This document shows, piece by piece, positions 45,701-53,680 of a stretch of 64,000 bases of DNA. The translations under genes and the position numbers were made by a program. The notes beneath the pieces are model-generated. The model was not told the DNA's origin. It searched no databases and was given only the letters and a program-made list of their open reading frames with translations. Source of the stretch: Flavobacterium chilense (GTDB taxonomy: Bacteria; Bacteroidota; Bacteroidia; Flavobacteriales; Flavobacteriaceae); assembly GCF_001602525.1 (NCBI RefSeq), contig NZ_LSYT01000003.1:248001-312000 (forward strand), in the 5' to 3' direction. Positions within the stretch are counted from its first letter, which is position 1. The number at the start of each line of letters is the position of its first letter.

Positions 45701-45940
45701 TTTATTTTAGGACTTGTTCCTTTAATGTTTGCTACAGGAGCAGGAGCTGTTGGTAATAAATCGATCGGAACAGGAGCTGTTGGAGGTATGTTAATCGGAA
45801 CCATTTTAGGAGTATTTGTTATTCCGGTATTGTTTATCATTTTCCAGGGTTTACAGGAAAGAATAAGTGGTCCGGCGAAAGCAAGTTTTGATGAAGATGA
45901 TGACGAGGAAATACAACTTATAGAAGCTCATAAAGAGTAA
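42776..45940 (+). CDS. RND efflux inner-membrane pump (AcrB/HAE1 type)
   Basis: A proton-driven drug/solute exporter of 1054 residues, full length. The N-terminus FIQRPVLSTVISVIIVILG, the paired Asp in TM4 (GIVVDDAIVVVEAV), two large periplasmic loops, and the C-terminal AKNGILIVEFALE and RLRPILMTSFAFILGLVPL segments are family hallmarks. An acidic tail (DEDDDEEIQLIEAHKE) is added. It forms a tripartite pump with the flanking adaptor and outer-membrane genes. Confidence 0.95.
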   Translation: MFKKFIQRPVLSTVISVIIVILGILGLIELPISQYPDIAPPTVNVSASYTGANADVVLKSIVIPLEEQINGVENMTYMTSTATNDGNASIKIFFKVGTNPDLAAVNVQNRVSRATSLLPVEVTQAGVTVTKSQSSNLLIFSLYSDDKAYDQTFLQNYAKINLVPQIQRVVGVGDVTVFGAKDYSMRIWLKPDVMQQYKLIPSDISAVLAEQNIEAAPGKFGENGNQAFQYVIKYKGRLTSAQEFEDIVIKSVGNGQMLRLKDVAKVELGSLSYASTIKTNGVESAAMAISQTPGSNARDVINNSKKLIEEAAKNFPKGVKYTILVDVNENLDASIEKVIHTLIEAFILVFIVVFIFLQDFRSTLIPAIAVPVAIVGTFFFLNLFGFTINLLTLFAMVLAIGIVVDDAIVVVEAVHAKLDHGYKSSKKATIDAMDEISGAIISITLVMAAVFIPVTFINGSTGVFYKQFGITLAVAIILSAINALTLSPALCALLLKPHADDHQHKSFIQRFYTSFNVAFDNVTQKYKRSVTFLSVKKWIALLAIVIAGSALFYMMKTTPSAFVPAEDQGTVFANISLPPSASMERSEVIAKKVDSIANTIPGVKNTLRIVGQNFTAGAGSAYSMVIVKLETWDKRELSVNDVIGQLFAKTSGIREANIFFISPPTIQGFGQSGGFEFQLQDKGGHTTAEFFKVNTEFLEKLSKRPEIQYATTPFNPGFPQYMMDINLAKAKDAGVSINTILSTMQGYYGGLYASNFNKFGKQYRVMIQASPEFRTNTEGLNKIFVRNSSGTMAPITEFVKMTRVFGPESISRFNLFSSIAITGAPNPGFSSGDAIKAIQEVAAEELPAGYGYEFSGLTREELASGSETIFIFILCLVFVYFLLSAQYESYILPFAVLLSIPFGLAGAYLFSIIFKLNSNIYLQISLIMLIGLLAKNGILIVEFALERRRKGMPIVQAAVEGAVARLRPILMTSFAFILGLVPLMFATGAGAVGNKSIGTGAVGGMLIGTILGVFVIPVLFIIFQGLQERISGPAKASFDEDDDEEIQLIEAHKE

Positions 45941-45958
45941 TAATTTAATTAAGAAAAA

Positions 45959-47365
45959 ATGACTCATAGTTCAAATAAATATATTCTTATGATAATCACA
46001 GCCACACTTTTAAGTGCGTGTTCGATTACTAAGAAATACGAGCGTCCATCGACCCTTTCGACGGATAAGTTATATCGAGACCAATCCGGTACCGATTCGA
46101 CTACGATTGCTAATATGCCCTGGCAAACTGTTTTTAAAGATCAAAAACTAAATGCTTTAATTCAAAAAGGGTTAGACCAGAACCTCAACTTAAAAAATGC
46201 GATCGAAAACATTGTTCAGGCACGAGCAACTTTGCGTCAGACCAAATTGGCTTATTATCCAACTTTGGAGCTGGATGCAAATGCAACACGTAATAAGCAA
46301 TCTAAAGCCGCATTAAATTTTCCGGCAGGAATTAATATCAATACCTTAACTACAACCTATAAATTAGGTTTAAGTACATCCTGGGAAGCTGATATTTGGG
46401 GAAAACTAAGCAGTTCTAAACGAGCAGCTCTGGCAACGTATCTTTCTACAGATGCTGCCAAACAAGCAGTTCAAACTCAATTGATATCAGACATTGCCAA
46501 CAATTACTTTTTATTGTTAGCATATGATAAACAATTAGAAATTACGAAATCAACCTTAGAAAGCCGTATCAAAAATGTTGAAGTTATAAAAGCCTTAAAA
46601 GAAGGAGCAATAGTAACCGGAGCATCTGTAGTACAAAGTGAGGCGAACCAGCACGCGGCCGAAGTTTTGATTCCGGACTTAAAAAGAAGCATTCGTGAGA
46701 CCGAAAATGCACTTAATATTTTGCTTGGGCAAGCTTCGGGACCAATTGACAGAGGTGTTTTAGCCGATCAGGTAATACCTGAAAAAATTGCGATTGGATT
46801 ACCGGCACAATTATTAGAAAATCGTCCGGATGTACGTCAGGCTGAATTTGATTTCAGAACTGCTTTCGAAACAACAAACATGGCTAAAACCTATTTTTAT
46901 CCAAGTTTGACACTTACAGCAAGTGGCGGATTATCGACTTTGCAATTAAAAAACTTCTTCGATCAGTCTATTTTCTATTCTATAATTGGAGGATTGACAC
47001 AACCATTGTTTAATCAGGGACTTAACAGAGCAAGATTGACAAACGCACAATCAAGACAAGTGCAGGCTTATAATAATTTCCAGCAAAGCCTTTTAGTTGC
47101 AGGTCAGGAAGTTTCTAATGCGCTTTATGCTTATCAAATGGCAGTTGAAAAAGAAGATTCGAGAGAAAAACAAATTGAAGCCTTAGAAAAAGCAGTTGAT
47201 TTTACACAACAACTTTTAGAATATAGTTCTGCAACTAATTACACCGATGTATTAACATCAGAACAAAACCTTTTAGCTGCTCAATTGAGCGGTGTTAACG
47301 ATAATTTACAGAAGTTGCAAGCTGTAGTTGATTTGTACCGTGCTTTAGGTGGTGGATGGAAATAG
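45959..47365 (+). CDS. RND efflux outer-membrane factor (TolC/NodT type)
   Basis: A lipoprotein signal ends LLSAC (Cys21), followed by two OEP repeats. Markers are GLDQNLNLKNAIENIVQARA, YPTLELDANATRN, STSWEADIWGKLSSS, LLENRPDVRQAEFDFR and YSSATNYTDVLTSEQNLLAAQ. At 468 residues it forms the trimeric channel for the preceding adaptor and pump. The operon ends at the hairpin near 47427. Confidence 0.93.
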   Translation: MTHSSNKYILMIITATLLSACSITKKYERPSTLSTDKLYRDQSGTDSTTIANMPWQTVFKDQKLNALIQKGLDQNLNLKNAIENIVQARATLRQTKLAYYPTLELDANATRNKQSKAALNFPAGININTLTTTYKLGLSTSWEADIWGKLSSSKRAALATYLSTDAAKQAVQTQLISDIANNYFLLLAYDKQLEITKSTLESRIKNVEVIKALKEGAIVTGASVVQSEANQHAAEVLIPDLKRSIRETENALNILLGQASGPIDRGVLADQVIPEKIAIGLPAQLLENRPDVRQAEFDFRTAFETTNMAKTYFYPSLTLTASGGLSTLQLKNFFDQSIFYSIIGGLTQPLFNQGLNRARLTNAQSRQVQAYNNFQQSLLVAGQEVSNALYAYQMAVEKEDSREKQIEALEKAVDFTQQLLEYSSATNYTDVLTSEQNLLAAQLSGVNDNLQKLQAVVDLYRALGGGWK

Positions 47366-47426
47366 ATTTCTGATCAAAATCTTTTTTGAAAATTTCCACT
47401 GCTATTAAATTAAATTGTTGAAACGA

Positions 47427-47457
47427 AAAACGCCTCCTTTGTGAGGCGTTTTTTTAT
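47427..47457 (+). terminator. Terminator of the RND efflux operon
   Basis: AACGCCTC pairs with GAGGCGTT around a 6-base loop and is followed by seven T residues. Confidence 0.85.
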
Positions 47458-47594
47458 TGGAGAACTTCTGTCGGTTAAGAAGTGCTATACGTCGATTGGT
47501 TTTGCCTTTCCGTATAATGTATAGGAGAAAGGTAAAATGATGGCACTACTTTAGCTTTGTTTCAAATCAAATTTAATACTTAACAACAAACGAA

Positions 47595-48095
47595 ATGAAA
47601 AAATTAGGAATCGCTCTAATGCTCCTGATGAGTGTTTTTGCAACTGCGCAAGTTTCAATCAATGTCAACATTGGTACACCTCCAAACTGGGGACCTCAGG
47701 GAAATGACAATAGCAGATATTATTACTTACCGGATATTGATGTTTATTATGATGTAAACCAAAGTCAGTTTATTTATGATAATAACGGAAGATGGATTCG
47801 TGAAAGCAAATTACCGGTACAATACAGACAATATGATCTTTATGGAGGTTATAAAGTAGTTTTAAATGATTACAGAGGAGATGCTCCTTATACGTATCAT
47901 AAAAAACACAGAACCAGTTATCCAAAAGGTTATCAGGGACCACCTCAAAAAAACAGAGGAAACAGACCGGAGAAAAACAATAAACATGAGGGGAAACAAA
48001 AGCCAGAGAAGGGAAACGACAGAAAAGACAATTCAAAAAACGGAAAAGATTATTCCAACAAAGATCAGAAGCATGGGCATGATGATCGTCATTAA
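47595..48095 (+). CDS. Secreted basic low-complexity protein
   Basis: A signal peptide ends at VFATAQ. A ~90-residue conserved-looking part (VSINVNIGTPPNWGPQ, YYYLPDIDVYYDVN, QFIYDNNGRWIRESKLP) is followed by a Lys/Gly/Asn/His-rich tail. Homologues with the YYYLPDIEVYYDV opening are common hypothetical envelope proteins in Flavobacteria. Function unknown. The basic tail suggests binding to polyanions or the cell surface. Monocistronic with its own terminator. Confidence 0.75.
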   Translation: MKKLGIALMLLMSVFATAQVSINVNIGTPPNWGPQGNDNSRYYYLPDIDVYYDVNQSQFIYDNNGRWIRESKLPVQYRQYDLYGGYKVVLNDYRGDAPYTYHKKHRTSYPKGYQGPPQKNRGNRPEKNNKHEGKQKPEKGNDRKDNSKNGKDYSNKDQKHGHDDRH

Positions 48096-48117
48096 ACAGA
48101 ATTAACTAAATTGGAAG

Positions 48118-48145
48118 AACGCCTCAGAAATGGGGCGTTTTTTTT
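48118..48145 (+). terminator. Terminator between convergent genes
   Basis: AACGCCTC pairs with GGGGCGTT (one G-T pair), followed by a long T run. Confidence 0.75.
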
Positions 48146-48148
48146 GTT

Positions 48149-48895
48149 TTACCAGCTTCCTTTTAGGCCTTCTTTTAAGGCAATATTGTATTTCTCTACA
48201 TCAAAACGGTACAAATCCGGAGCTTTGTGTGCACCGCCTTTTCGTGATTCATCAAGTTTGGTTAAAATGTCGTAACGAAGAATTTTACGGTAGAAATTAC
48301 CACGGTTAAGTTTTTTATCTAAAATGATTTCATACAACTTTTGAAGTTCCGGCATAGTGAATTTTTCAGGTAAAAGGTTATAACCAATCGGATGATTGTT
48401 TAATTGTTCCCGAAGCGTAAGTAAAGCTTTCTCAAAAATAGCTTTATGATCCATCATAAATGGTGGTAAATCATCAATCGATTTCCATTCGCAAGCCGAT
48501 GAATATTCATCAATAACCAGATTCACTTTTGAATATTCTGCCAAGGCATAATACCCAATCGAAACAAATCGCTGTTTGTTCCATAGATCATCAGGATAAT
48601 CTTCAAAAGCACTTTCAGAACGTTTTAGATTACCAAAAGTGTAAAATTGCTGTAAGTAGATATTTTCAGTTCCGGTTCTGTCTTTTAAAATACGAATCGC
48701 AGCATCATCTACATTTTCATCTTTTTGCACATATCCTCCCGGAAGTCCCCAGGATTCCTGATCTTTCATTTTAAGAGTCAGAACCTGAAGAGAAGTTTCA
48801 TGAAAGCTAAAAATCACACAATCAATAGAAAGCGTTGGAATGTATTTTTTCCACGCTGCCTCAGATTGCTGTTCAAGTATCTTTTTAAATTCCAT
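48149..48895 (-). CDS. Nudix-domain transcriptional regulator (NrtR/AraR-like), catalytically degenerate
   Basis: A Nudix fold (about residues 20-150: IDCVIFSFHETSLQVLTL) is followed by a C-terminal winged helix (about 160-245: KFTMPELQKLYEIILDKKL, then GNFYRKILRYDIL). The Nudix box reads GGYVQKDENVDDAAIRILKD: the Glu that should follow the Arg and the two metal-binding Glu are Ile, Asp and Arg. It is therefore a sensor rather than a hydrolase. This is the NrtR/AraR architecture. It is divergent from a GH3 glycosidase gene, and a perfect palindrome lies between them. Confidence 0.8.
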   Translation of the reverse strand: MEFKKILEQQSEAAWKKYIPTLSIDCVIFSFHETSLQVLTLKMKDQESWGLPGGYVQKDENVDDAAIRILKDRTGTENIYLQQFYTFGNLKRSESAFEDYPDDLWNKQRFVSIGYYALAEYSKVNLVIDEYSSACEWKSIDDLPPFMMDHKAIFEKALLTLREQLNNHPIGYNLLPEKFTMPELQKLYEIILDKKLNRGNFYRKILRYDILTKLDESRKGGAHKAPDLYRFDVEKYNIALKEGLKGSW

Positions 48896-48931
48896 TACAA
48901 TGATTTGTTTTCAAATGTACTGTTTTTGAAA

Positions 48932-48943
48932 ATTATGAAGCAA
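48932..48943. promoter_or_regulatory. Half-copy of the putative Nudix-regulator operator
   Basis: ATTATGAAGCAA here repeats the centre plus right half of the perfect palindrome at 49083-49103 and lies about 40 bases upstream of the regulator start, as expected for autoregulation. Confidence 0.4.
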
Positions 48944-49082
48944 CAAAAAAATCTAAACTTCTTTTTTAGGTTTTTATTGCTATCTGCTCAGGCTTGGTAA
49001 ATGCTCATTTTTAGATATTTATAATTCATGAAAATGAAATTTTAGAGGAATTTATTTGTTGATATGAGAAAAAGTTTTTAAT

Positions 49083-49103
49083 ATTGCTTCATTATGAAGC
49101 AAT
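49083..49103. promoter_or_regulatory. Perfect palindrome, putative operator for the GH3 gene
   Basis: ATTGCTTCAT, one central T, then its exact complement ATGAAGCAAT. It is 60 bases upstream of the GH3 start and has no T run, so an operator is more likely than a terminator. Confidence 0.5.
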
Positions 49104-49162
49104 GAAAAATTTCAAAAAACCACTTACTATATTTTCATTCAAATTCTGTAAAATTTCTAACT

Positions 49163-51607
49163 ATGAAACTAACCATTAAAAAAACAGCACGAACATCACT
49201 TTTAACCGTTTTAGTGATTTCAAATTTATCATGGAATACAATTCCGGATGACGAAACAAATCCGCGACTCTTAACCATAAATGGATTTACTTTTAAAGAT
49301 TTAAACAAAAACGGAAAACTTGATATTTATGAAGATACTAGGCTTTCGATAAAAGAAAGGGCACATGATTTAGTCACCAAAATGACCGATGATGAAAAAG
49401 CTACATTTTTAATGGGAACCGGAATGCCGGGATTTGACGGAATTAAACCTGTTGTTGGTGCCATCGAAGGTCGTGTTCCCGGAGCTGCAGGAGGAACTTA
49501 TGAAATAAAGCGTTTAGGAATTCCGGCAATTATTGTGGCCGATGGTCCTGCGGGACTTCGTATAAAACCCATTCGCGATAACGATTCCAAAACCTACTAT
49601 TGCACTGCTTTTCCGGTTGGAACTGCTTTAGCATCGACATGGAATGAGGCTTTGATCGAAAAAGTGGGAAAAGCAATGGGAAATGAAGTAAAAGAATATG
49701 GTGTTGATGTTTTACTGGCGCCTGCTTTAAACATTCACAGAAACCCGTTATGTGGCAGAAACTTCGAATATTATTCTGAGGATCCGTTGGTTTCCGGAAA
49801 AATAGCTTCGGCAATGGTAAAAGGAATTCAGTCGAATGGAGTAGGAACTTCAATTAAACATTTCGCAGCAAATAATCAGGAAACAAATCGTCTTTCGATT
49901 AACGAACATATCAGCGAAAGAGCCATGCGTGAAATTTATCTGAAAGGCTTTGAAATCACAGTAAAAGAATCTAATCCCTGGACGGTAATGTCATCCTACA
50001 ATTTGATTAACGGAACCTATACTTCTGCCAGAAAAGATTTGCTAACAGAAATTCTTCGTAATGAATGGGGATTTAAAGGAATCGTAATGACAGACTGGTT
50101 TGGTGGTTTTGCCGGAGCACAATCTATCATGGCAGGATCCAGTAATGTAACACAACAGCTTAATGCCGGAAATGATCTACTAATGCCCGGAATTGCAGCT
50201 CAAAAGAAAGCTATTGTTGAAAATATGCAAAACAAAGAACTTTCTAAAGAAGTCATTGATACCAATGTAGAAAGGATTTTAGAATTGGTTTTGAAATCTC
50301 CGGTGATGGAAAACTACAAGTACTCTGATCATCCAAACCTGAAAGAAAATGCACAAGTTACCAGACAGGCAGCCAGCGAAGGAATCATTTTATTAAAGAA
50401 TGAGAAAAATGTTTTGCCTTACACCAATAAAAAAGGAAAAGTTGCAGCTTTTGGAGTTACTTCTTATGATTTTATTTCTGGCGGAACAGGAAGTGGAGAT
50501 GTCAACGAAGCTTATACGATTTCACTAATAGATGGTTTAAAAAATGCCGGTTTTTCGCTTGACGAAGAATTAAAAAACACCTACACACCATTTGTGGCTA
50601 AAGTGAAAAATATTGAAATGGAAAACCGTAAAAAAGAAGGTTTTCTAGCCTTGCCAAAGAGGTTACCGGAATTAAAATTAGAAAAAAATGCAATAGAAAA
50701 AACAGCATCAGAAGCTGAACTGGCTATAATTACAATTGGAAGAAATTCCGGTGAAGGAGGAGACAGATCTATAGACAATGACTTTAATCTGGCAGCAGAT
50801 GAAGTAGAGTTAATTAACCATGTATCAGAAGCATTTCATGCAAAAGGAAAAAAAGTAGTTGTAATTATGAATGTTGGCGGTGTTATCGAAACAGCCAGCT
50901 GGAAAGATAAAGCAGATGCTATTTTACTATCCTGGCAGCCGGGACAAGAAGGAGGGAATTCTGTAGCAGATGTTTTCTCCGGAAAAGTTAATCCGTCCGG
51001 TAAATTGACCATGACTTTTCCAATAAAATATGAAGATACACCATCAGCCAAAAACTGGTTAGGAACACCTGCCAATGATCCAACAAGCGTAACTTATGCA
51101 GAAGGTGTTTATGTGGGATATCGTTATTACAATACATTCAATGTGAAACCTTCTTATGAATTTGGTTTTGGCGGTTCTTATACCAATTTTGATTATACAA
51201 ATGTAAAATTAAGTTCGCCTGTTTTCAATTCTAAAATGACCGTTTCAGTTACTGTAAAAAACACCGGAAAAGTCAGCGGAAAAGAAGTAGTTGAAGTTTA
51301 TCTTTCGGCGCCCACAAAATCAATTGACAAACCAAAAGAAGAGTTAAAAGCATTTGGAAAAACCAAAGAATTAAAACCGGGAGAAAGTGAAACTTTACAA
51401 CTGACTTTGTCTCCAAAAGATCTCGCTTCATTTTTAGAAAATAGAAATGCCTGGATTGCCGAAGCCGGAACTTATAAAATTTTAGTTGGAACCTCTTCTT
51501 TAAACATTAAAAAAACAGCTGAATTCTCTGTACCAAAAGAAATTACCGTTGAAAAAGTTAAAAAAGCTTTTGAATTAGATTCTAAATTTACAGAGCTTAA
51601 ACCATAA
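49163..51607 (+). CDS. Glycoside hydrolase family 3 (beta-glucosidase type), exported
   Basis: A signal-like N-terminus (to about residue 28) is followed by an EF-hand-like FKDLNKNGKLDIYEDT. The GH3 N-terminal barrel has AIIVADGPAGLR, GTALASTWNEALIEKVG, LAPALNIHRNPLCGRNFEYY and IKHFAANNQETNR. The nucleophile is Asp311 in IVMTDWFGG. The alpha/beta sandwich (GIILLKNEKNVLP) and a C-terminal fibronectin-III-like domain (VSVTVKNTGKVSGKEVVEVY) complete 814 residues. It cleaves terminal sugars from oligosaccharides, probably in the periplasm. Control by the divergent Nudix regulator is likely. Confidence 0.92.
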   Translation: MKLTIKKTARTSLLTVLVISNLSWNTIPDDETNPRLLTINGFTFKDLNKNGKLDIYEDTRLSIKERAHDLVTKMTDDEKATFLMGTGMPGFDGIKPVVGAIEGRVPGAAGGTYEIKRLGIPAIIVADGPAGLRIKPIRDNDSKTYYCTAFPVGTALASTWNEALIEKVGKAMGNEVKEYGVDVLLAPALNIHRNPLCGRNFEYYSEDPLVSGKIASAMVKGIQSNGVGTSIKHFAANNQETNRLSINEHISERAMREIYLKGFEITVKESNPWTVMSSYNLINGTYTSARKDLLTEILRNEWGFKGIVMTDWFGGFAGAQSIMAGSSNVTQQLNAGNDLLMPGIAAQKKAIVENMQNKELSKEVIDTNVERILELVLKSPVMENYKYSDHPNLKENAQVTRQAASEGIILLKNEKNVLPYTNKKGKVAAFGVTSYDFISGGTGSGDVNEAYTISLIDGLKNAGFSLDEELKNTYTPFVAKVKNIEMENRKKEGFLALPKRLPELKLEKNAIEKTASEAELAIITIGRNSGEGGDRSIDNDFNLAADEVELINHVSEAFHAKGKKVVVIMNVGGVIETASWKDKADAILLSWQPGQEGGNSVADVFSGKVNPSGKLTMTFPIKYEDTPSAKNWLGTPANDPTSVTYAEGVYVGYRYYNTFNVKPSYEFGFGGSYTNFDYTNVKLSSPVFNSKMTVSVTVKNTGKVSGKEVVEVYLSAPTKSIDKPKEELKAFGKTKELKPGESETLQLTLSPKDLASFLENRNAWIAEAGTYKILVGTSSLNIKKTAEFSVPKEITVEKVKKAFELDSKFTELKP

Positions 51608-51638
51608 AGTATTTAATATTGGTTAGTATTAAATAAAG

Positions 51639-51674
51639 AAAAGCCTTCTAAAACAATTGTTTTGAAGGCTTTTT
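51639..51674. terminator. Bidirectional terminator between GH3 and transporter genes
   Basis: AAGCCTTC-T-AAAAC pairs with GTTTT-GAAGGCTT, flanked by A and T runs. Confidence 0.8.
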
Positions 51675-51694
51675 GTCATTTAAAATAAAAAATC

Positions 51695-52993
51695 TTATTT
51701 CACTGTTTTAACCTTATGACCATACAATCCAAACGATAAAATAATCACAAAACACAAAAGCGGAATGATATATCCAGACTGAATATCATCATGTTTCATA
51801 TCAATTAAAGTCCCCATTCCGTATGGAAGAATCGCTCCGCCCACAATTGACATTACCAGCCATGATGAACCCGTTTCAGTATTTGATTTTAAACCAACCA
51901 ATCCTAAAGAAAAAATAGTTGGGAACATAATCGACATAAAAAATCCGATACCGCCCAAGGCATAAATAACCACAATTCCGGTTCCGTAAATAGCTAATAG
52001 GCAAAGCAGAATACTTGCCGCACAGTAAATAGAAAGTAAAGTATAGTCTTTTACAAACTTTAGGAAAAAAGTACCAATAAAACGTCCAGCCATAAACAAG
52101 AAACCATAAATACCAAGATAATATCCGGCAGTTTTTTCGTCTAAATGAGCACCTTGCTGTGCAATTCTAATAAAGAAACTCGTAATGCAAACCTGCGCAC
52201 CCACATAAAAGAATTGAGCTGCTACAGCCCAGCTTAAATGACGAAATTTTAAAACAGAGAAAAATCCAGGTTTAATTTCAGCTTCAGTATGTTGTGGTTT
52301 CATCGAAGGCAAATGCATGAAATAGAATATAATCGCCACTAAAACCAATACACTTCCTAAAATGATATACGGCATTTTTACGGCAGCCGCTTCGCCTAAT
52401 AAATAGGATGCTTTTTCAGCTTCCGGCATTGCTGCCATTTGTTCCGGAGTATGATTTTTTCCGGAAAGTATAAATAGTGAACCCACAATTGGAGCCACCA
52501 TCGCGGCTAATCCGTTGAAAGAAGCTGCTAAGTTCAGTCTCTTAGAAGAAGATTCAGCAGGGCCCAAAATCGCCGCATACGGATTGGCACTTGTTTCTAA
52601 AATCGTTAAGCCGCAGCCAATTACAAATAAGGCGAATAAAAACAATTCATAGGTTCTGGTATTGGCAGCAGGCACAAATAAAAAGGCTCCCGCAGCGAAA
52701 ACCAATAATCCGGTAATAATACTGTTTTTGTAACCAAATCGTTTAATAAGCATTCCCGCCGGAATCGCCATTATAAAATAGGCGAAAAACACCGAAGTAT
52801 CAATCAATGTCGATTGGCGGTTGTTTAATTCACACGCCTTTTTTAAGTGCGGAATTAAAATAGAATCCAGATTATGCGCCATTCCCCAAAGGAAAAATAA
52901 GCTGGTAATTAAAATAAATGGCAGAAGATAGTTGGTTTTTCCGCCTTCGTTTGGCACTTCGTGAAGATCGCCTGTTTGGTTTGTTACTTGCAT
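51695..52993 (-). CDS. FucP-like MFS sugar:proton symporter
   Basis: A 432-residue permease with 12 predicted helices. The opening FILITSLFFLWGMAHNLDSIL and the later LFVIGCGLTILETSANPYAA match the FucP/GluP branch of the major facilitator superfamily, which carries L-fucose and related sugars. It is last gene of the minus-strand CoA-transferase operon but serves logically as the importer for the divergent 6-deoxyhexose pathway. The sugar itself is inferred. Confidence 0.85.
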   Translation of the reverse strand: MQVTNQTGDLHEVPNEGGKTNYLLPFILITSLFFLWGMAHNLDSILIPHLKKACELNNRQSTLIDTSVFFAYFIMAIPAGMLIKRFGYKNSIITGLLVFAAGAFLFVPAANTRTYELFLFALFVIGCGLTILETSANPYAAILGPAESSSKRLNLAASFNGLAAMVAPIVGSLFILSGKNHTPEQMAAMPEAEKASYLLGEAAAVKMPYIILGSVLVLVAIIFYFMHLPSMKPQHTEAEIKPGFFSVLKFRHLSWAVAAQFFYVGAQVCITSFFIRIAQQGAHLDEKTAGYYLGIYGFLFMAGRFIGTFFLKFVKDYTLLSIYCAASILLCLLAIYGTGIVVIYALGGIGFFMSIMFPTIFSLGLVGLKSNTETGSSWLVMSIVGGAILPYGMGTLIDMKHDDIQSGYIIPLLCFVIILSFGLYGHKVKTVK

Positions 52994-53130
52994 TAGTTAG
53001 TTTTTTTTAAAGGTTCAAAGGGGCAAAGGTTCATAGGTTCAAAGATTTGTAAAGATGCTCAACAGCGCGTCTTTTTTAAAGATATTAAGAGGAAAACCTC
53101 TGTTCCTTTGTTGCTTTGAACCTTTGCACC
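52994..53130. repeat. Degenerate AACCTTTG-type intergenic string
   Basis: Words such as AGGTTCAAAGGGGCAAAGG and their complements (TTGAACCTTTGCACC) alternate on the two sides of this gap, making an imperfect inverted repeat. Similar strings occur at 53583-53680 and 60703-60835. Confidence 0.5.
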
Positions 53131-53577
53131 TTAAAAAAGTTTCTTTTTAACCAAAAGAAGGTGGTCGCAGACCAAAACCACTTCACCTCTTTGGTTAATG
53201 ATTTCGACATGTTCTGTTACGGTTCCCATTTCTAGATTTTTTGCTTCGCCTTTTTCGGAAATCGTGATTTCAGAATGGATTGTATCGCCAATATGAACCG
53301 GTTTTACAAAGCGCATTTTATCGTATCCTCTCGAAAAAGCTTCAGGATTTATTTCTGATGCCGTTAATCCAATACCGATGGCAAAAACCATAGTTCCGTG
53401 CGCAATACGCTGTCCGAATGGCTGTGTTTTGCACCATTCTTCATCCATGTGATGCGGGAAAAAATCTCCCGTGTGTCCGGCATGAACCACAAAATCAGTT
53501 TCTGTAATGGTTCTTCCTAATGTAACTCTTTTATCTTCAAGTTTATAATCCTCGAAAAATGTTGATTTGAAATACAT
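53131..53577 (-). CDS. MaoC-type hot-dog dehydratase/hydratase
   Basis: A 148-residue protein. The (R)-specific enoyl-CoA hydratase motif is seen in [18 protein letters not shown] (catalytic Asp/His) followed by [15 protein letters not shown]. In the family it adds or removes water at the beta carbon of acyl-CoA. It sits between the Gfo/Idh gene and the FucP-like gene, downstream of two CoA-transferases. That suggests a CoA-linked step in the same pathway. Confidence 0.85.
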   Translation of the reverse strand: MYFKSTFFEDYKLEDKRVTLGRTITETDFVVHAGHTGDFFPHHMDEEWCKTQPFGQRIAHGTMVFAIGIGLTASEINPEAFSRGYDKMRFVKPVHIGDTIHSEITISEKGEAKNLEMGTVTEHVEIINQRGEVVLVCDHLLLVKKKLF

Positions 53578-53582
53578 ATATT

Positions 53583-53680
53583 TTTTAGTTTGAAAGTTGT
53601 AAAGACTAAAGTCGAAAGTCCAAAGTTGTAAAGTGTAATAAAACCAAGGCTTTAAGACTTTCGACTTTTGACTTTAAGAC
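53583..53680. repeat. Degenerate intergenic inverted string
   Basis: GAAAGTTGTAAAGACTAAAG words on the left are mirrored by CTTTCGACTTTTGACTTTAAG on the right. This is the same style of low-complexity inverted repeat as the neighbouring gap, with different words. Confidence 0.45.

Noticed and set aside
47490..47545. Possible riboswitch-like hairpin (TTTTGCCTTTC / GAAAGGTAAAA) before the secreted basic protein gene
   Set aside because: A single short stem with a 15-base AT-rich loop and no recognised aptamer features.
48149..48895. Active Nudix hydrolase
   Set aside because: The catalytic Glu positions of the Nudix box are replaced and a winged helix follows, so a regulator is more likely.
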